The position numbers and the translations under genes were made by a program. From Alentia gelatinosa (taxonomy: Eukaryota; Annelida; Polychaeta; Phyllodocida; Polynoidae), in contig OX465588.1 in the NCBI GenBank assembly GCA_950022655.1, positions 23,856,527 to 23,920,526 of the forward strand: a stretch of 64,000 nt of DNA. The letters are read 5' to 3'. Position 1 is the stretch's first letter; every line of letters starts with the position of its first letter. A model generated the notes under the pieces. It was not told the origin of the DNA. It ran no database searches and saw only the letters and a program-made list of their open reading frames with translations. This document shows positions 23,059-33,290 of the stretch, piece after piece.

Positions 23059-25208
23059 TAAAACTACACATGTACATTTTGCCTTGTAGAGAGTTTACTA
23101 TCCTGCCCAAAAATTTGTAAATGGTCTGAAAAAATTCCTTAACTTATGGGGACCCAGTTAAGAAAAATAATTGTCAAAATTATTATATTTTTCAACTAAT
23201 GCTGACTGTTGCAATTATGGTACATTCATTCTATCACGAAAAAACAGCCTGTTTTGGGTAGTTTGGGCCCTCTAGCTCTTTTATTTATGATCCCACATAG
23301 GAAAAAACTATGGTTCCCTAGTGAGGTCTGACTGAACCTGACCAGAATACAAAATAAAATCATAGATCTCTATTAAATTGAGCATTTTATTGAATTGGGA
23401 AGCAATAGTGGTCATTTGACAACGATCTGTGACATCTGGCCATATATTCCCTAATTGATTTATTTCCTGAAGTTATGTAAATTGGCCGTTGTTTAGTAGT
23501 ATTTTCCCTTATTTCTAAGGCTCTGCAAATTTTTTAGGTGTATTTCAATGAAAAGTGTGCTTTTTCAGCAAATGCTATAGGTTATATTTGGCATAGCCTG
23601 ATGACAATATATTTTAATGGTATACTTCCCAAACATGCACTTAAAACTCTGCACATACATCAATTTTTGACATATGTATATGATTTTAGGCCAACTGCAA
23701 CAGGGTTTTTTTCCCAGCCGAATTACAAAAAAAAATCGATTTTACACAATTGATATCACAGATGTGATGAGTTGCATTTAGCACTCTCCACTTCTCCATA
23801 TTGGTGCTAACTTGGTACAAAAATTACTGAATAATATGGCCATCGGGTCTGTAGTGTAAGAGTAATAAAATGCTTCCAAAGTGCCTTCACTATGCGAGAA
23901 CAGGGAAAGTAATTTTGAAGGAATCACGTCTGTGATATTTATCACGTCCGAGAGATCAATCGAAGGCGGGAAAGCTGATCACAAGAACCGGATGTTATCC
24001 CTTTTAACTGTGCATGCGCCTTCACTCTGGCGGTTCAGCGGCTTGAGGAGACATCCAACTCATGTGAGTAGTCCAGATTTCTTCGATGTTAGCATTATTT
24101 TTCCATCCTGGACATGATTTTCTGTGTTAATAGTGATAACTTGGAGTTTGTGATTCTGTAGAATCCATTTTCTTGAAAAGTTGACAAGTATTTACCGAAA
24201 GTTTGTGGTTTGAATAAAAGAGTAGATTGATGAGTTCCCAACATGGTCACTACTGGAAGGGTTGGGGGTATTTTCAATGTCTTAGTGAATTTAAAAAAAT
24301 GAATTTGTTTAGCCATATCATGTCCGACATGGAAATCCTCCTTTCGATTGATATATGAGAAAATGTGCAAAGAGGTGCAGAATATATATATATTACGATC
24401 TATTCCCAATGACAAAATGTATGTTTAAAAGACTGTGTAGTATCTGGACTTAGGTTGTACACCTATCATGTGGTAATAGCCATCACGGACGTGATATGGA
24501 TGAAGTATTTTCATTGAATTGATTAGGAACTATGTTTGAATGAGATTAAATTACAAGAATACAGTAACGAAAGTTGTTCATTATGTGCACCAAGTGTCAT
24601 TTCATAAGTCTAGGGAGAAAAAGTGAAGAAAGTCCACATGTAAATATATTTTTGTCATGCATTTTTGTAGCCGCCGTCACGTCCGATATATATATGTCGG
24701 ACGTGACGCCCAGTTTGGTTTCATCTCATAACAAGTATGAAAATGAGGGTAAGGATCATCTGTTTTGATTTTTCTTAATGTTTGCCTATTGTACTCCATA
24801 TCTAATCGAAAATTGAAATGATTATGAGTTTGAGCTACTACCTATAGTGGTTTATTTTCATGTCGGACGTGATGCATGATTTTTCAAAACCATACCTGAA
24901 CTATAAGACTTGGACAAACCTTGGATAAAATCACCTGGAATACTGAAGATGGTTATTCTATGGTGTGATGAAAAAAATTAATCATTTTGAGGAAATCTTT
25001 TTTGGCTATTTTTGGCAAAAATCTGATTTTGGTGATATTTTTGTTCTTACAGCCATCATATTAAGTTTGTGGGCAAAATATCTATTCTAAATATAAGTCT
25101 GAACAATAGTCATACAAAGAACACAATTTTTTAAAACAAATGTACCTTTTGAATGTTATTTAATAGGTAGTTTGCTAATTTTTTTCGTTTTCTCTTTTTT
25201 CAGTTTTA
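23059..25208. other. Interior of the 8.4-kb element; no transposase
   Basis: AT-rich sequence with ORFs of at most 106 codons and no domain. TCACGTCCG-type motifs occur at about 23924, 23943, 24483, 24677, 24698 and 24861 in both orientations. Confidence 0.6.
24678..24708. repeat. Palindrome with GTCACGTCCGA arms
   Basis: GTCACGTCCGA is followed by a short TA run and then TCGGACGTGAC, giving 11-bp perfect arms around the recurrent motif. Confidence 0.85.
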
Positions 25209-25382
25209 AGGCTATCCATAAAGTATGTACACACAATATCTCAAATTTTCGACCCTACCAACCCCCCTACCTTATTTTTTTTCACAATAAAACACAGAAG
25301 TAGCCTATGCACAAAATTTTAACCACCCTATCCCCACTACCCCCCCCCCCCTCAGTGCATACATACTTTATGGATGGCCCCC
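25209..25382. mobile_element. 174-bp MITE with CCATCCATAAAGTATGTA ends
   Basis: Left end GGCTATCCATAAAGTATGTA is inverted at the right end (TACATACTTTATGGATGGCC) with few mismatches over about 25 bp. The interior is non-coding with a C-run at 25341-25351. It is nested inside the 8.4-kb element. The superfamily is uncertain. Confidence 0.8.
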
Positions 25383-25508
25383 TACATATGAGCCATACCT
25401 TGAAAGCATGGGGTGTAAAACGTTACCTCCGGATGAGAGGAAACCTCCAAAGGACTCATCTAAGGACTGGAGGAACAACGAGATGAGAAAAAGATAAAAT
25501 TAAAAAGA

Positions 25509-26251
25509 TAGAGAAAAGGTTTGCAGATGGTTCTTAGCACAAAATGTAAATGAAAAATGTACTCTTGTGTATTCTGAGTGGTATCAGAAGCAAGAGTTTG
25601 ATATTCTTTGCAGTTTTTCCCCAAAACCAGGTCATTGGCATTTAAGGTACTCTTATATGTGGTTGAATTGAAGCTGATGTATATATTTGCAAAACCAAAG
25701 AAGATTTTCTCAGCAATTTGTACATATTTCATGTTTGTGATCAAGAAAGTGGAAGTTACTGGTCTGTCATGTCCGTTATTAAAAATATCACGTCCAAGAG
25801 ATTTATGATGTACACACAAAATGTGACATTTGGATGAATATTAAGGTTAAAGTTAGCGTTTTTGGCATTTAAAAGCATAGAGAAAAGATTTGCAGACGTT
25901 TTTTTAGCACAAAATGTAAGTGAAAAATGTACTCTTCTGTATTTTGTGAGTGGCATCAGAAGTAAGAGTTTCATATTCTTTGCAGTTTTTCCAGAAAAAA
26001 ACAACAGGTCATTGGCATTTAAGGTACTCTTATAGGTCGTTGAATTGAAAATCATATATATATCAGCAAAAACAAACAAAAAATTTTCAGATTTTGGTCG
26101 ATATTTCGTGTTTGTGGAAGTGGAAGTTACTGGTCTGTCACGTCCGTTATCAAGAATATCACGTCCAAGAGATTTATGATGTCTACACGAAATGTGGTAT
26201 TTCAATGAATATTAAGGTTAAAGTTAGCATTTTTTGCATTTAAAAGCAAAG
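25509..26251 (+). repeat. 370-bp tandem repeat, units 1 and 2
   Basis: Unit 1 (25509-25878) and unit 2 (25879-26251) share AGAGAAAAGGTTTGCAGA, TTAGCACAAAATGTAA, AGGTCATTGGCATTTAAGGT, ACTGGTCTGTCACGTCCGTT and ATCACGTCCAAGAGATTTAT. Minus-strand ORFs of 119 and 149 codons across the units have homologous sequences because the DNA is repeated. They resemble no known protein. Confidence 0.88.
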
Positions 26252-26259
26252 AAGTGAAA

Positions 26260-29200
26260 ATTGATAGGCAATGGTAAATTTTTCATGAGATCATAGAAAT
26301 TAGCTGCTGCTGCCCCGGGGTTCCTCAACTTAACTATCTATTTATTATTTACAAATGTGCATGTGTTTTGGGTATGGTTTTTTGGCTTCAGAGAGTTTCT
26401 GTATGTTTTCCCTGTTTTTTGGCACTTTTGTAACTATGCCGTCTACAGGGTATCTTTGACATTCCCAATCGTGTTGTATTTACACCTCTGCATGTTGTGT
26501 GTGTCTATGTAATATATTTAGAATATTTAGAGGAAGTGAAATGTATGATTTGTAATATGCATGTAACAAATACAAGACCATGGTGGATGAATCAATTATG
26601 GGGTATTTAACTCCTGATGAACTGCAATCAATCAAGGGTATGAAATTCTTAAATTTGAATACAAGAAGTTTGTATAAAAAGATAGAAAATTTTAGAAAAC
26701 TTTTTAGGGATATTGATTTTCTGGGGATCACCGAAAGTTGGTTAACAGAGAAGTACTCATCAGACATGTTAGACTTGGAAGATATGACAATCTATAGAAC
26801 AGATCAAAGCTATGAAAGTAAAAAGGTGGGTGGGGGTGTTGCACTATGTATTAATAACCGATATGTTGATTATGTAACAGTACTTAATAAATACAGTATA
26901 TCAAGTGAAGTTATTGAATGGCTGACATGTGCGGTAGAGATACCCAACCATAAAAAAATGATAGTTTCAGTAATATATAGGCCACCTGGCGATAATGTGA
27001 AAGGCTGTTATGATACCTTATCAAACTTGTTAGAGGATACAGATTACAAAGACTGCGAATTCTGGCTAATGGGTGATATGAATGTTAATAGTAAAACCAC
27101 GAGATGCCCAAAATTTACAATAATGAAAACTTTCTTATTATCTCATAATTTAGAATTACTTCAAACTAAAGACACCTTTTTACATAATGGGGGGGGGGGA
27201 GTATCATAGACCATATATACACAAATAGTAAATATATAGCAGGAGCAGGGAATATAAATTACTTTTTCTCGGACCACATTATGATTTATGCAATACGGAA
27301 AAAGACAAGGGATAACTTTAAAAGGAAAACTATAAATGTAAGGAACATAAACAGAGAAAATATAGAAAAATTAAAAAGGATTGTGAATGATTATAATGTT
27401 GATGAGACGTTGGATAAAACTAAAGAACCATGTAAAGAATTAGTAGATTTTTTGAAGAATGTGATTGATAGTGAAATCCCTGTCGAAGAGAAAAGACTTA
27501 CGACAAACGATGGGAAGATATTACCCAGACACCTTGAGAAAAAAATAGATACCAGAAAGGACATAATGAAAAAAATTGCCAAGATGCAAGTATATGACCA
27601 TAAGTATAGAGAACTATTAAATAAGGCACGAAGGATGAGATGGGAAATTACCAAAGGCTTAAGACAACTAAGAAAAAGAGAGATTCAAGAGAATCTGGTA
27701 GTAAACAAGACAAAGCCAAAAAGATTCTGGCGAATATTAAAAAATGTATGGAAAGGAGACAAGAAGACAGTAAGTATATACCCGGTTCAAGAGAATGGGA
27801 ATATTGTTAAAATTTGTAATGATATGAATGAATATTTTATAAACATAGGAGTTATTGAAGAAGCAGATGTAGAAGATCAACCGAATGCACAAGTAAATGA
27901 GGACGAACCAACTGCTGAGGATGAAGAAGATATTTACATGGGCGAAGTAAAGACCGTAGATGAACAAGAAATAACGAGAATAGTGAAGAAACTCGACAAC
28001 GGCAAAGCCACCGGGATTGACCATGTGAGATCAGATTTTCTAAAAGAACTGTTATTAAGTAAACCTGTTATTATAGTAAAAATATTGAATCATGCACTAA
28101 AAAATAATTATTTTCCAGATATTCTTAAATCAGGTAAAATAACTCCATTGCCTAAAGGCGGGGACATGAGTCTGTTTACAAATTGGCGACCAATTACTGT
28201 TTTATCTATGATGTCAAAGATTTTTGAAAAGGTAATCCATGCTAGAATAATAGATTTTCTCCAAAATAATAATTTACTAATAAAAAATGCAATTTGGATT
28301 TAGGCCAAAAAAATCGACTTCTCAAGCAATATTTTATGTACTTAATGAAATTTTACTACAAATAGACAAAACTAATACTGTACTAGCCCTATATATTGAT
28401 TTTCAAAAGGCCTTTGATAGTGTTAACCATAAATTAGTTGTAAGTAAATTATGGAAAAAGGGAATAAATAAAGAGTTAGTAGATTTAATAGAGAATTACT
28501 TAACAAATAGAACAGTACAAACAAGGTTAAATGGAATAATATCTGACCCAGCATCGACTGTATGTGGAGTACCACAAGGTTCTGTAATAGGACCACTTTT
28601 GTTCCTTATTTTCATAGACGATATAACAAAAAAGTTGATATATTCGAAAGCAGTTCTTTATGCGGATGATATTGTTTTAATAGTGAGCGGTGGTAAACAA
28701 GAAGACATTATACGAAATGCAGAATATGATCTTAGTGTAATAAATAAGTGGACAAAAGATAATGTTATTAAGATAAACTGTAAAAAAACGAAAATAATGT
28801 GGTTCAGTAATAAAAAGGGTGTTGATAAATATAAATCTGTGGAGATAGGTATGGATACATTACAGGCAGTCCCAAAGTATAAATATTTAGGAGTGTTATT
28901 TGACAACAAATTGAGTTTTGCTGAGCATTTCCAAAAAGTTACCCAGGAATTTAATCATAAATTGTTTAAATTACGAAGGATAAGGTTCTGTCTGGATGAA
29001 GACACAAGTTTAAAAATAGTAAAACATATGATGTTACCAATAATAGAATATACAGATCTAGTTTATTATTGTATGAGTAAGGAGTTAAGAAGAAAGTTAC
29101 AGGTGTGTGTCAATAATGCTTTGAGGACCGTTATTGGATGGAAAAAATCTAAAGATCTGCACTTGGAGTTAATATATGGTAAATGTCAAATTAGACCATT

Positions 29201-29657
29201 AACACTAAGAAGAACGAGTCATCTAATGAGTATGATAAAATGGTGGGGGGGGGGGGGGAAGATTCAAGAAATTTGCTAAGTAATGAAGTAGCTAGGACTA
29301 GAGGTGAGAATAAAATAAGGTTAAAAATACCTAGACCAAGGACCAAGAAGTATGTTTGTCACCTTTATATAGGGGTAACTTAATCTGGGAAACTATGCCA
29401 CATGATATACAAATATTGGATAGGGGTGATAGGGTAAAAGAATTTTTAGTAAGAAACTTACCAGAGGATGTAGATGATTGAAGAAAAGTACGAGAATCCA
29501 TTCAAGAGAATGTTAGAATCTATTAGCTAGGTTGTTTTGTCCATGTTCTGTCCTGTGTTGACTTGTATTGTCCATTTGTCTTCTATGTGACATAAATATG
29601 GAAGATCGTCACTATTGTAGACGAATATTTATTGTCGTTAAATTATGTTTACTGAAT

Positions 29658-29684
<27 letters not shown>
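26260..29684 (+). mobile_element. CR1/Jockey-group LINE inserted in the 370-bp repeat
   Basis: It starts somewhere after 26251 and ends with AATAAA fused to a 27-base A-tail at 29658-29684. The left flank is the end of repeat unit 2 and the right flank is unit 3, so it entered an existing tandem array. The coding region from 26580 covers endonuclease and RT in three offset frames. There is no visible ORF1, consistent with 5' truncation or a single-ORF lineage. Confidence 0.87.
26580..29480 (+). pseudogene. CR1-like ORF2: APE endonuclease and reverse transcriptase, frameshifted
   Basis: The first frame (26580-27209) encodes an APE endonuclease: LNLNTRSL, the catalytic Glu in GITESWL, VIYRPP, GDMNVN. 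The frame shifts in a G-run at 27190-27199; the next frame gives IDHIYTN and SDHIMI, then a basic linker. An A-run near 28285 shifts it again before FGFRPKKSTSQAIF, YIDFQKAFDSVNH, VPQGSVIGPLLFLIFI and the YADDIVL active site. A third shift is in the G-run 29244-29259, and a fourth near 29360. No in-frame stop other than those after the shifts is needed to explain the breaks. The family is that of CR1/L2/Jockey elements, which use target-primed reverse transcription. Three of the breaks are in homopolymers. Confidence 0.9.
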
Positions 29685-29688
<4 letters not shown>

Positions 29689-29998
29689 TTTCTAGACGGT
29701 TTTTAGCACAAAATGTAAGAGAAAAATGTACTTTACTTTATTCTGAGTGTGATCAGAAAGAAAGAGTCGGACATACTTTGTAGTTTTAAAAAAAAAACAA
29801 CAGGTCATTGGCATTTAAGATACTCTTATATGTGGTTGAATTGAAGATAATAATGTATGTATTTTCAAAAGGAAACATGAACTTTTAATAATTTGGGACA
29901 TATTTCGGATTTCTCATCAAGAAAGTGGAATTTACTGTTCCATCACGTCCGTTATTAAAAATATCACATCCGAGAGATTTTTAAACCTTTTTCCCAGA
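29685..29998 (+). repeat. 370-bp repeat, unit 3 (right of the LINE)
   Basis: It continues the array after the LINE: TTAGCACAAAATGTAAGAG, CAGGTCATTGGCATTTAAG, ATCACGTCCGTTATTAAAAA and ATCACATCCGAGAG. It diverges after about 29985. Confidence 0.85.
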
Positions 29999-30462
29999 AG
30001 CTATTAGCTCAAGAAATAATGCATGGAACATCTTCTAATTTGACATAGATCATGTATATAACCTATAAAAGTAATTCTGTGATTTAAAAACGTGAAACTT
30101 TTGTATTTAGATTTTGTAATCCCTTGGAGAATACCTTCTGTATGTGCATCTTTGAGGCAGCACAGAAAAAGATTGCATAAGTAGTTCATTATTTCCACTT
30201 GTCTATAATATAAGACTATGCTTGACATATTGGGTACAAACTTGATGTCTTACAAAAAATAAAATATATTTCTCTATCATCAACTTTTGTATGAGTGTTT
30301 TTTTATATGTCGGACGTGACGGCAATAATATTTACAATTTTGCAGCCTCACAAAAACTGACCCCCCACTAATATCCCAGTTGAATCATGTTTTCCTAAAA
30401 CTTGAAAGTGTATATTTTGCACACAAGTAAAAAGGCAAATTTATTTTTTTTACCCCTTTTTT

Positions 30463-30498
30463 ACCAAAAGTACATTTTCTGGTGGAATGACCCATATA
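30463..30498 (-). repeat. Right TIR of the 8.4-kb element
   Basis: Exact reverse complement of 22050-22085. Confidence 0.92.
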
Positions 30499-31578
30499 TA
30501 TATAGGAAATATGACGTTAGTTTCGTGCAGTGGTAGGTAGTTTGTTTTATAGGGATGTTTCTATCACATGGGACTTAACTTATGATAGTCCTCCTTGTGA
30601 CGACATTGAATCTGTAAATGAGTTTTTGTGTGGAAACATCTTTTTTCCAGACAGGCCTACAGGAGGCTACAATCACGCACATAAAAAAATGAAGGAATGT
30701 TTCAGGTAAAACACTTCCTTATCCTGCACGGTAAATGGTTTATACTTAGACAAAGATTTTTCATTCAAATGATCTTGATATCACACTTTTTATTAGAGAA
30801 TTGAGACAAAAGGTTATCACAGTGAAAGTGATATGCAAATTCTTGCATCAGAAACAAAAGTATAGGTTTCTTGAAAGGTTAGAAAAAGAGATGTAATCCT
30901 CCTATAGGACAGTCGATACTGAATCATGTGAAAGAGGAGGTACAATCTCCAGCACTCATCAATTACAAATGCTCCTATGTTAGTCTGGTATTGTTACTGT
31001 CTTAAAGTATTGTGTTATCTACTGTCCTTGCCTTGTCCAATACTATTGTCCCTGTCTTGTCTGTCTTTTATTTTTTGTATTTTATCACAACTCTCCTAGT
31101 ATAAGGTAGGTTTTTTCAACACCCTGTAGACTTGCATCACCTGAAATATACTACCTGAAAGGACTATTGAACCTATTGTGATGGGTATCATTTTGTTGAA
31201 TGTAAACAAATAAGAATAAGAACACTGGAATGTACACAGACTGAATAAGGAATAACATAGAATGGGTGGCAACTTCCAAATTAATTAAAGCCAGGATGAT
31301 TAGATAAAGATGAGTATTTGATAGTTTCATAAAAAATGGAGAGCAACCACAGGTACCACGTATGATGGAATATCTATGTAATGGAAATGAACTGGCATAA
31401 CATGCCAGAATATTAATATCTGCGAGCTCGTGGAATATTTTTATCGAAAGAAACGCGGTATATGAGTATGTACCAGTAAGGTATATACATTTTATCTTAA
31501 TACCATGATTCTGGCACTATTCTGGGAATCATTATAACTCTCAAAGCTGATTTATTTGGTACATGCCCAGTAAAAGCT
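30499..31578. other. No gene seen
   Basis: Ordinary AT-rich sequence without a long ORF or repeat that I can recognise. Confidence 0.5.
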
Positions 31579-31752
31579 ACTCTAGGACCTCTGCTTGAAG
31601 AGTAATATACTGGTTACTGGCAAATCAATCAGGACAGGTTAGTACCAGCGGAGGCAGGAATTCCTGCCTCAAAATGGCACCCCCTAACAGTCTTAGTTTA
31701 AGCCTGTGCGCCCTGGCCCTGGCGACAACAGACTGTACTAAAGTCTACCGGC
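31579..31752 (+). repeat. Dispersed repeat C, copy 1
   Basis: It contains AGGACCTCTGCTTGAAGAG, ACTGGTTACTGGCAAATCA, a palindromic GAGGCAGGAATTCCTGCCTC core, CACCCCCTAACAGTCTTAG and CTGGCGACAACAGACTGTAC. An inverted copy is at 63786-63953. Confidence 0.85.
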
Positions 31753-32460
31753 ACTGCTGAGTAACCAGTCACCTACTAGCAGCCGACCTGGTAGTATACA
31801 TCCATGCCCGTTCTGTTTTTTTCTTCTTTTTCCTGGTATCATTTGTAACAATGGCTACTAGTGTAGAAAAGCTGGCTACAGAGGAAAGTGGTCAGAAAAA
31901 ATTGCAAAGGGTGTGGAGGCGGGTACAGGTGCATGTGGGTGGAAACATGAAACTGATAGGATTATCTCATCCAATACCAAAATGTCATAGTAGACGTACA
32001 AGAACGTTCATGAGTTACCAATCATTTTTATTTTAGACATATATGAATATGAGCGCAAAACATGTAAAAATATGTCATTTTATGAGAGTGATTTTTTTAT
32101 AATTTTTTTTTAGTTTCTTTATTGGACACAATTCGACAACGTAGTCGGTTTTAAAGTGTGACCACCACTATGTTATAACATTCATCTTGGTTCCTTGATC
32201 TCAATTCGAAGATTGGTAATATGTAAACAGGAATGATGACATGTATATTGTAAATATGAGGACATATGAGTGTGATACATTGTTGTTGCCAATTGCTGGG
32301 TTAAACAGGTTTGGGCTTGGACTTGAACCTCGGCAGAGCATCAACGATTTCCGGTCTTAAGACCAAGATATGTTACAGTGTATAGTGGTTAATGCTAGAG
32401 CGTAGTGAGTCGGAGAGATTGGTCTTGTCGGGGAGGGCAACCAGCTGGTAGTTGTTTTTC
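31753..32460. other. No confirmed gene
   Basis: A 61-codon ORF (31851-32036, plus) preceded by a pyrimidine-rich stretch has no recognisable motif. Confidence 0.4.
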
Positions 32461-33290
32461 CTTTTTTTTCCTTTTTATTCAATAAAGGAAATTACAGTCA
32501 CCCTCATTGGGCGTTTTTCACACAATTCCATAACAGGACAGAAACAAAGACAAATATAGGACATTACAGAGAAGCAACAGTATTACTGTAATTTGAAATT
32601 TCTGCGGTTCTGCCGTGACCGTGCCACACCCCTCAACGCCAATCGGTTTGATTATTCAATAGATAGTCTTTTATGAGTATTTTGAAGTAAGAATTAGTGG
32701 TTAGGTGTTTGGTTGGGGTGTCATTTCATTTTCATGGTCCATTTATCTCGGTATCTCGGGTAAAGCTTTTAAGTATCTTTTGAACGAGTGCTTAGACTGA
32801 CATGATTTCAACTCTTCGGTCTGGGAGTTCCAGATTTGCTTACCTCTGTAACTGGGAGATTTTTTCGAAAAACTCAGTTCTTGGTCTGTGCATCTTAAAT
32901 AGTAATTTGTTACCGGAGCGTAACACTCTGGTAGGGTTATTTGCTCTATGAGAACAGCCTTCGTTGCCTTCCTCTCCAGGTTTAGGCTCATGAAGATTCT
33001 GATCATTAATGGGACCGATCTCTCTCATAAATCTTCGTCTCGTATAGGTAAGCGTGAGTTCTGCCCTTCTCCTTTCTAGCTTGGGAGTTTTTGTTCTTTG
33101 GTGAAGTGCGTCGACAGTGTGCACCATGGCGGTGTCCCCTACCACTATTCTCAGTGCCCGGTTCTGGAGTCTCTGCAACTTTGCCAACATAGCTTTATTG
33201 GCACATTCAAACAATATACAGGCATAGTCGAAAATGAGTAAGATTGCAGTCTTGTAAACTTCACAGGCAATTTCCGCTGCAAAATGAGAT
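32461..33290 (-). pseudogene. LINE 3' fragment (C-terminal RT region)
   Basis: Minus-strand translation from about 33282 gives VYKTAILLIFDYACILFECA, KLQRLQNRALRIVVGD, then in a shifted frame LKIPRP-like material with KSPSYRGKQIWNSQTEELK. A DYxxxxW-like segment followed by LQxLQNRALRIV and, near the end, a xxWNxLxxxL segment is the usual tail of Jockey/CR1-type LINE proteins. An AATAAA near 32478 and A-rich sequence to 32461 (both minus strand) mark the 3' end. It is 5'-truncated, with at least one frameshift. Confidence 0.82.

Larger units (their letters stand above)
22050..30498. mobile_element. 8.4-kb block bounded by perfect 36-bp inverted repeats
   Basis: The left end (22050-22085, TATATGGGTCATTCCACCAG onward) is the exact reverse complement of 30463-30498. 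Similarity continues weakly inward (a short AAA..GGGG phrase). Inside are four copies of GTCAATCGTTTCCACA, more than ten copies of TCACGTCCG-type motifs, a 370-bp tandem repeat, a 174-bp MITE and a CR1-like LINE. Without the LINE and the MITE the element is about 4.9 kb. No ORF resembles a transposase, so it is a large non-autonomous or decayed DNA transposon, or a chance pairing of two related termini. The ends are flanked by TA-rich sequence, so the target duplication is ambiguous. I cannot place the terminus in a superfamily. Confidence 0.75.

Noticed and set aside
25460..26205. Two homologous minus-strand ORFs (119 and 149 codons) that look like a duplicated gene
   Set aside because: They coincide with units of the 370-bp tandem repeat; no motif, and unit 3 does not keep the frame.
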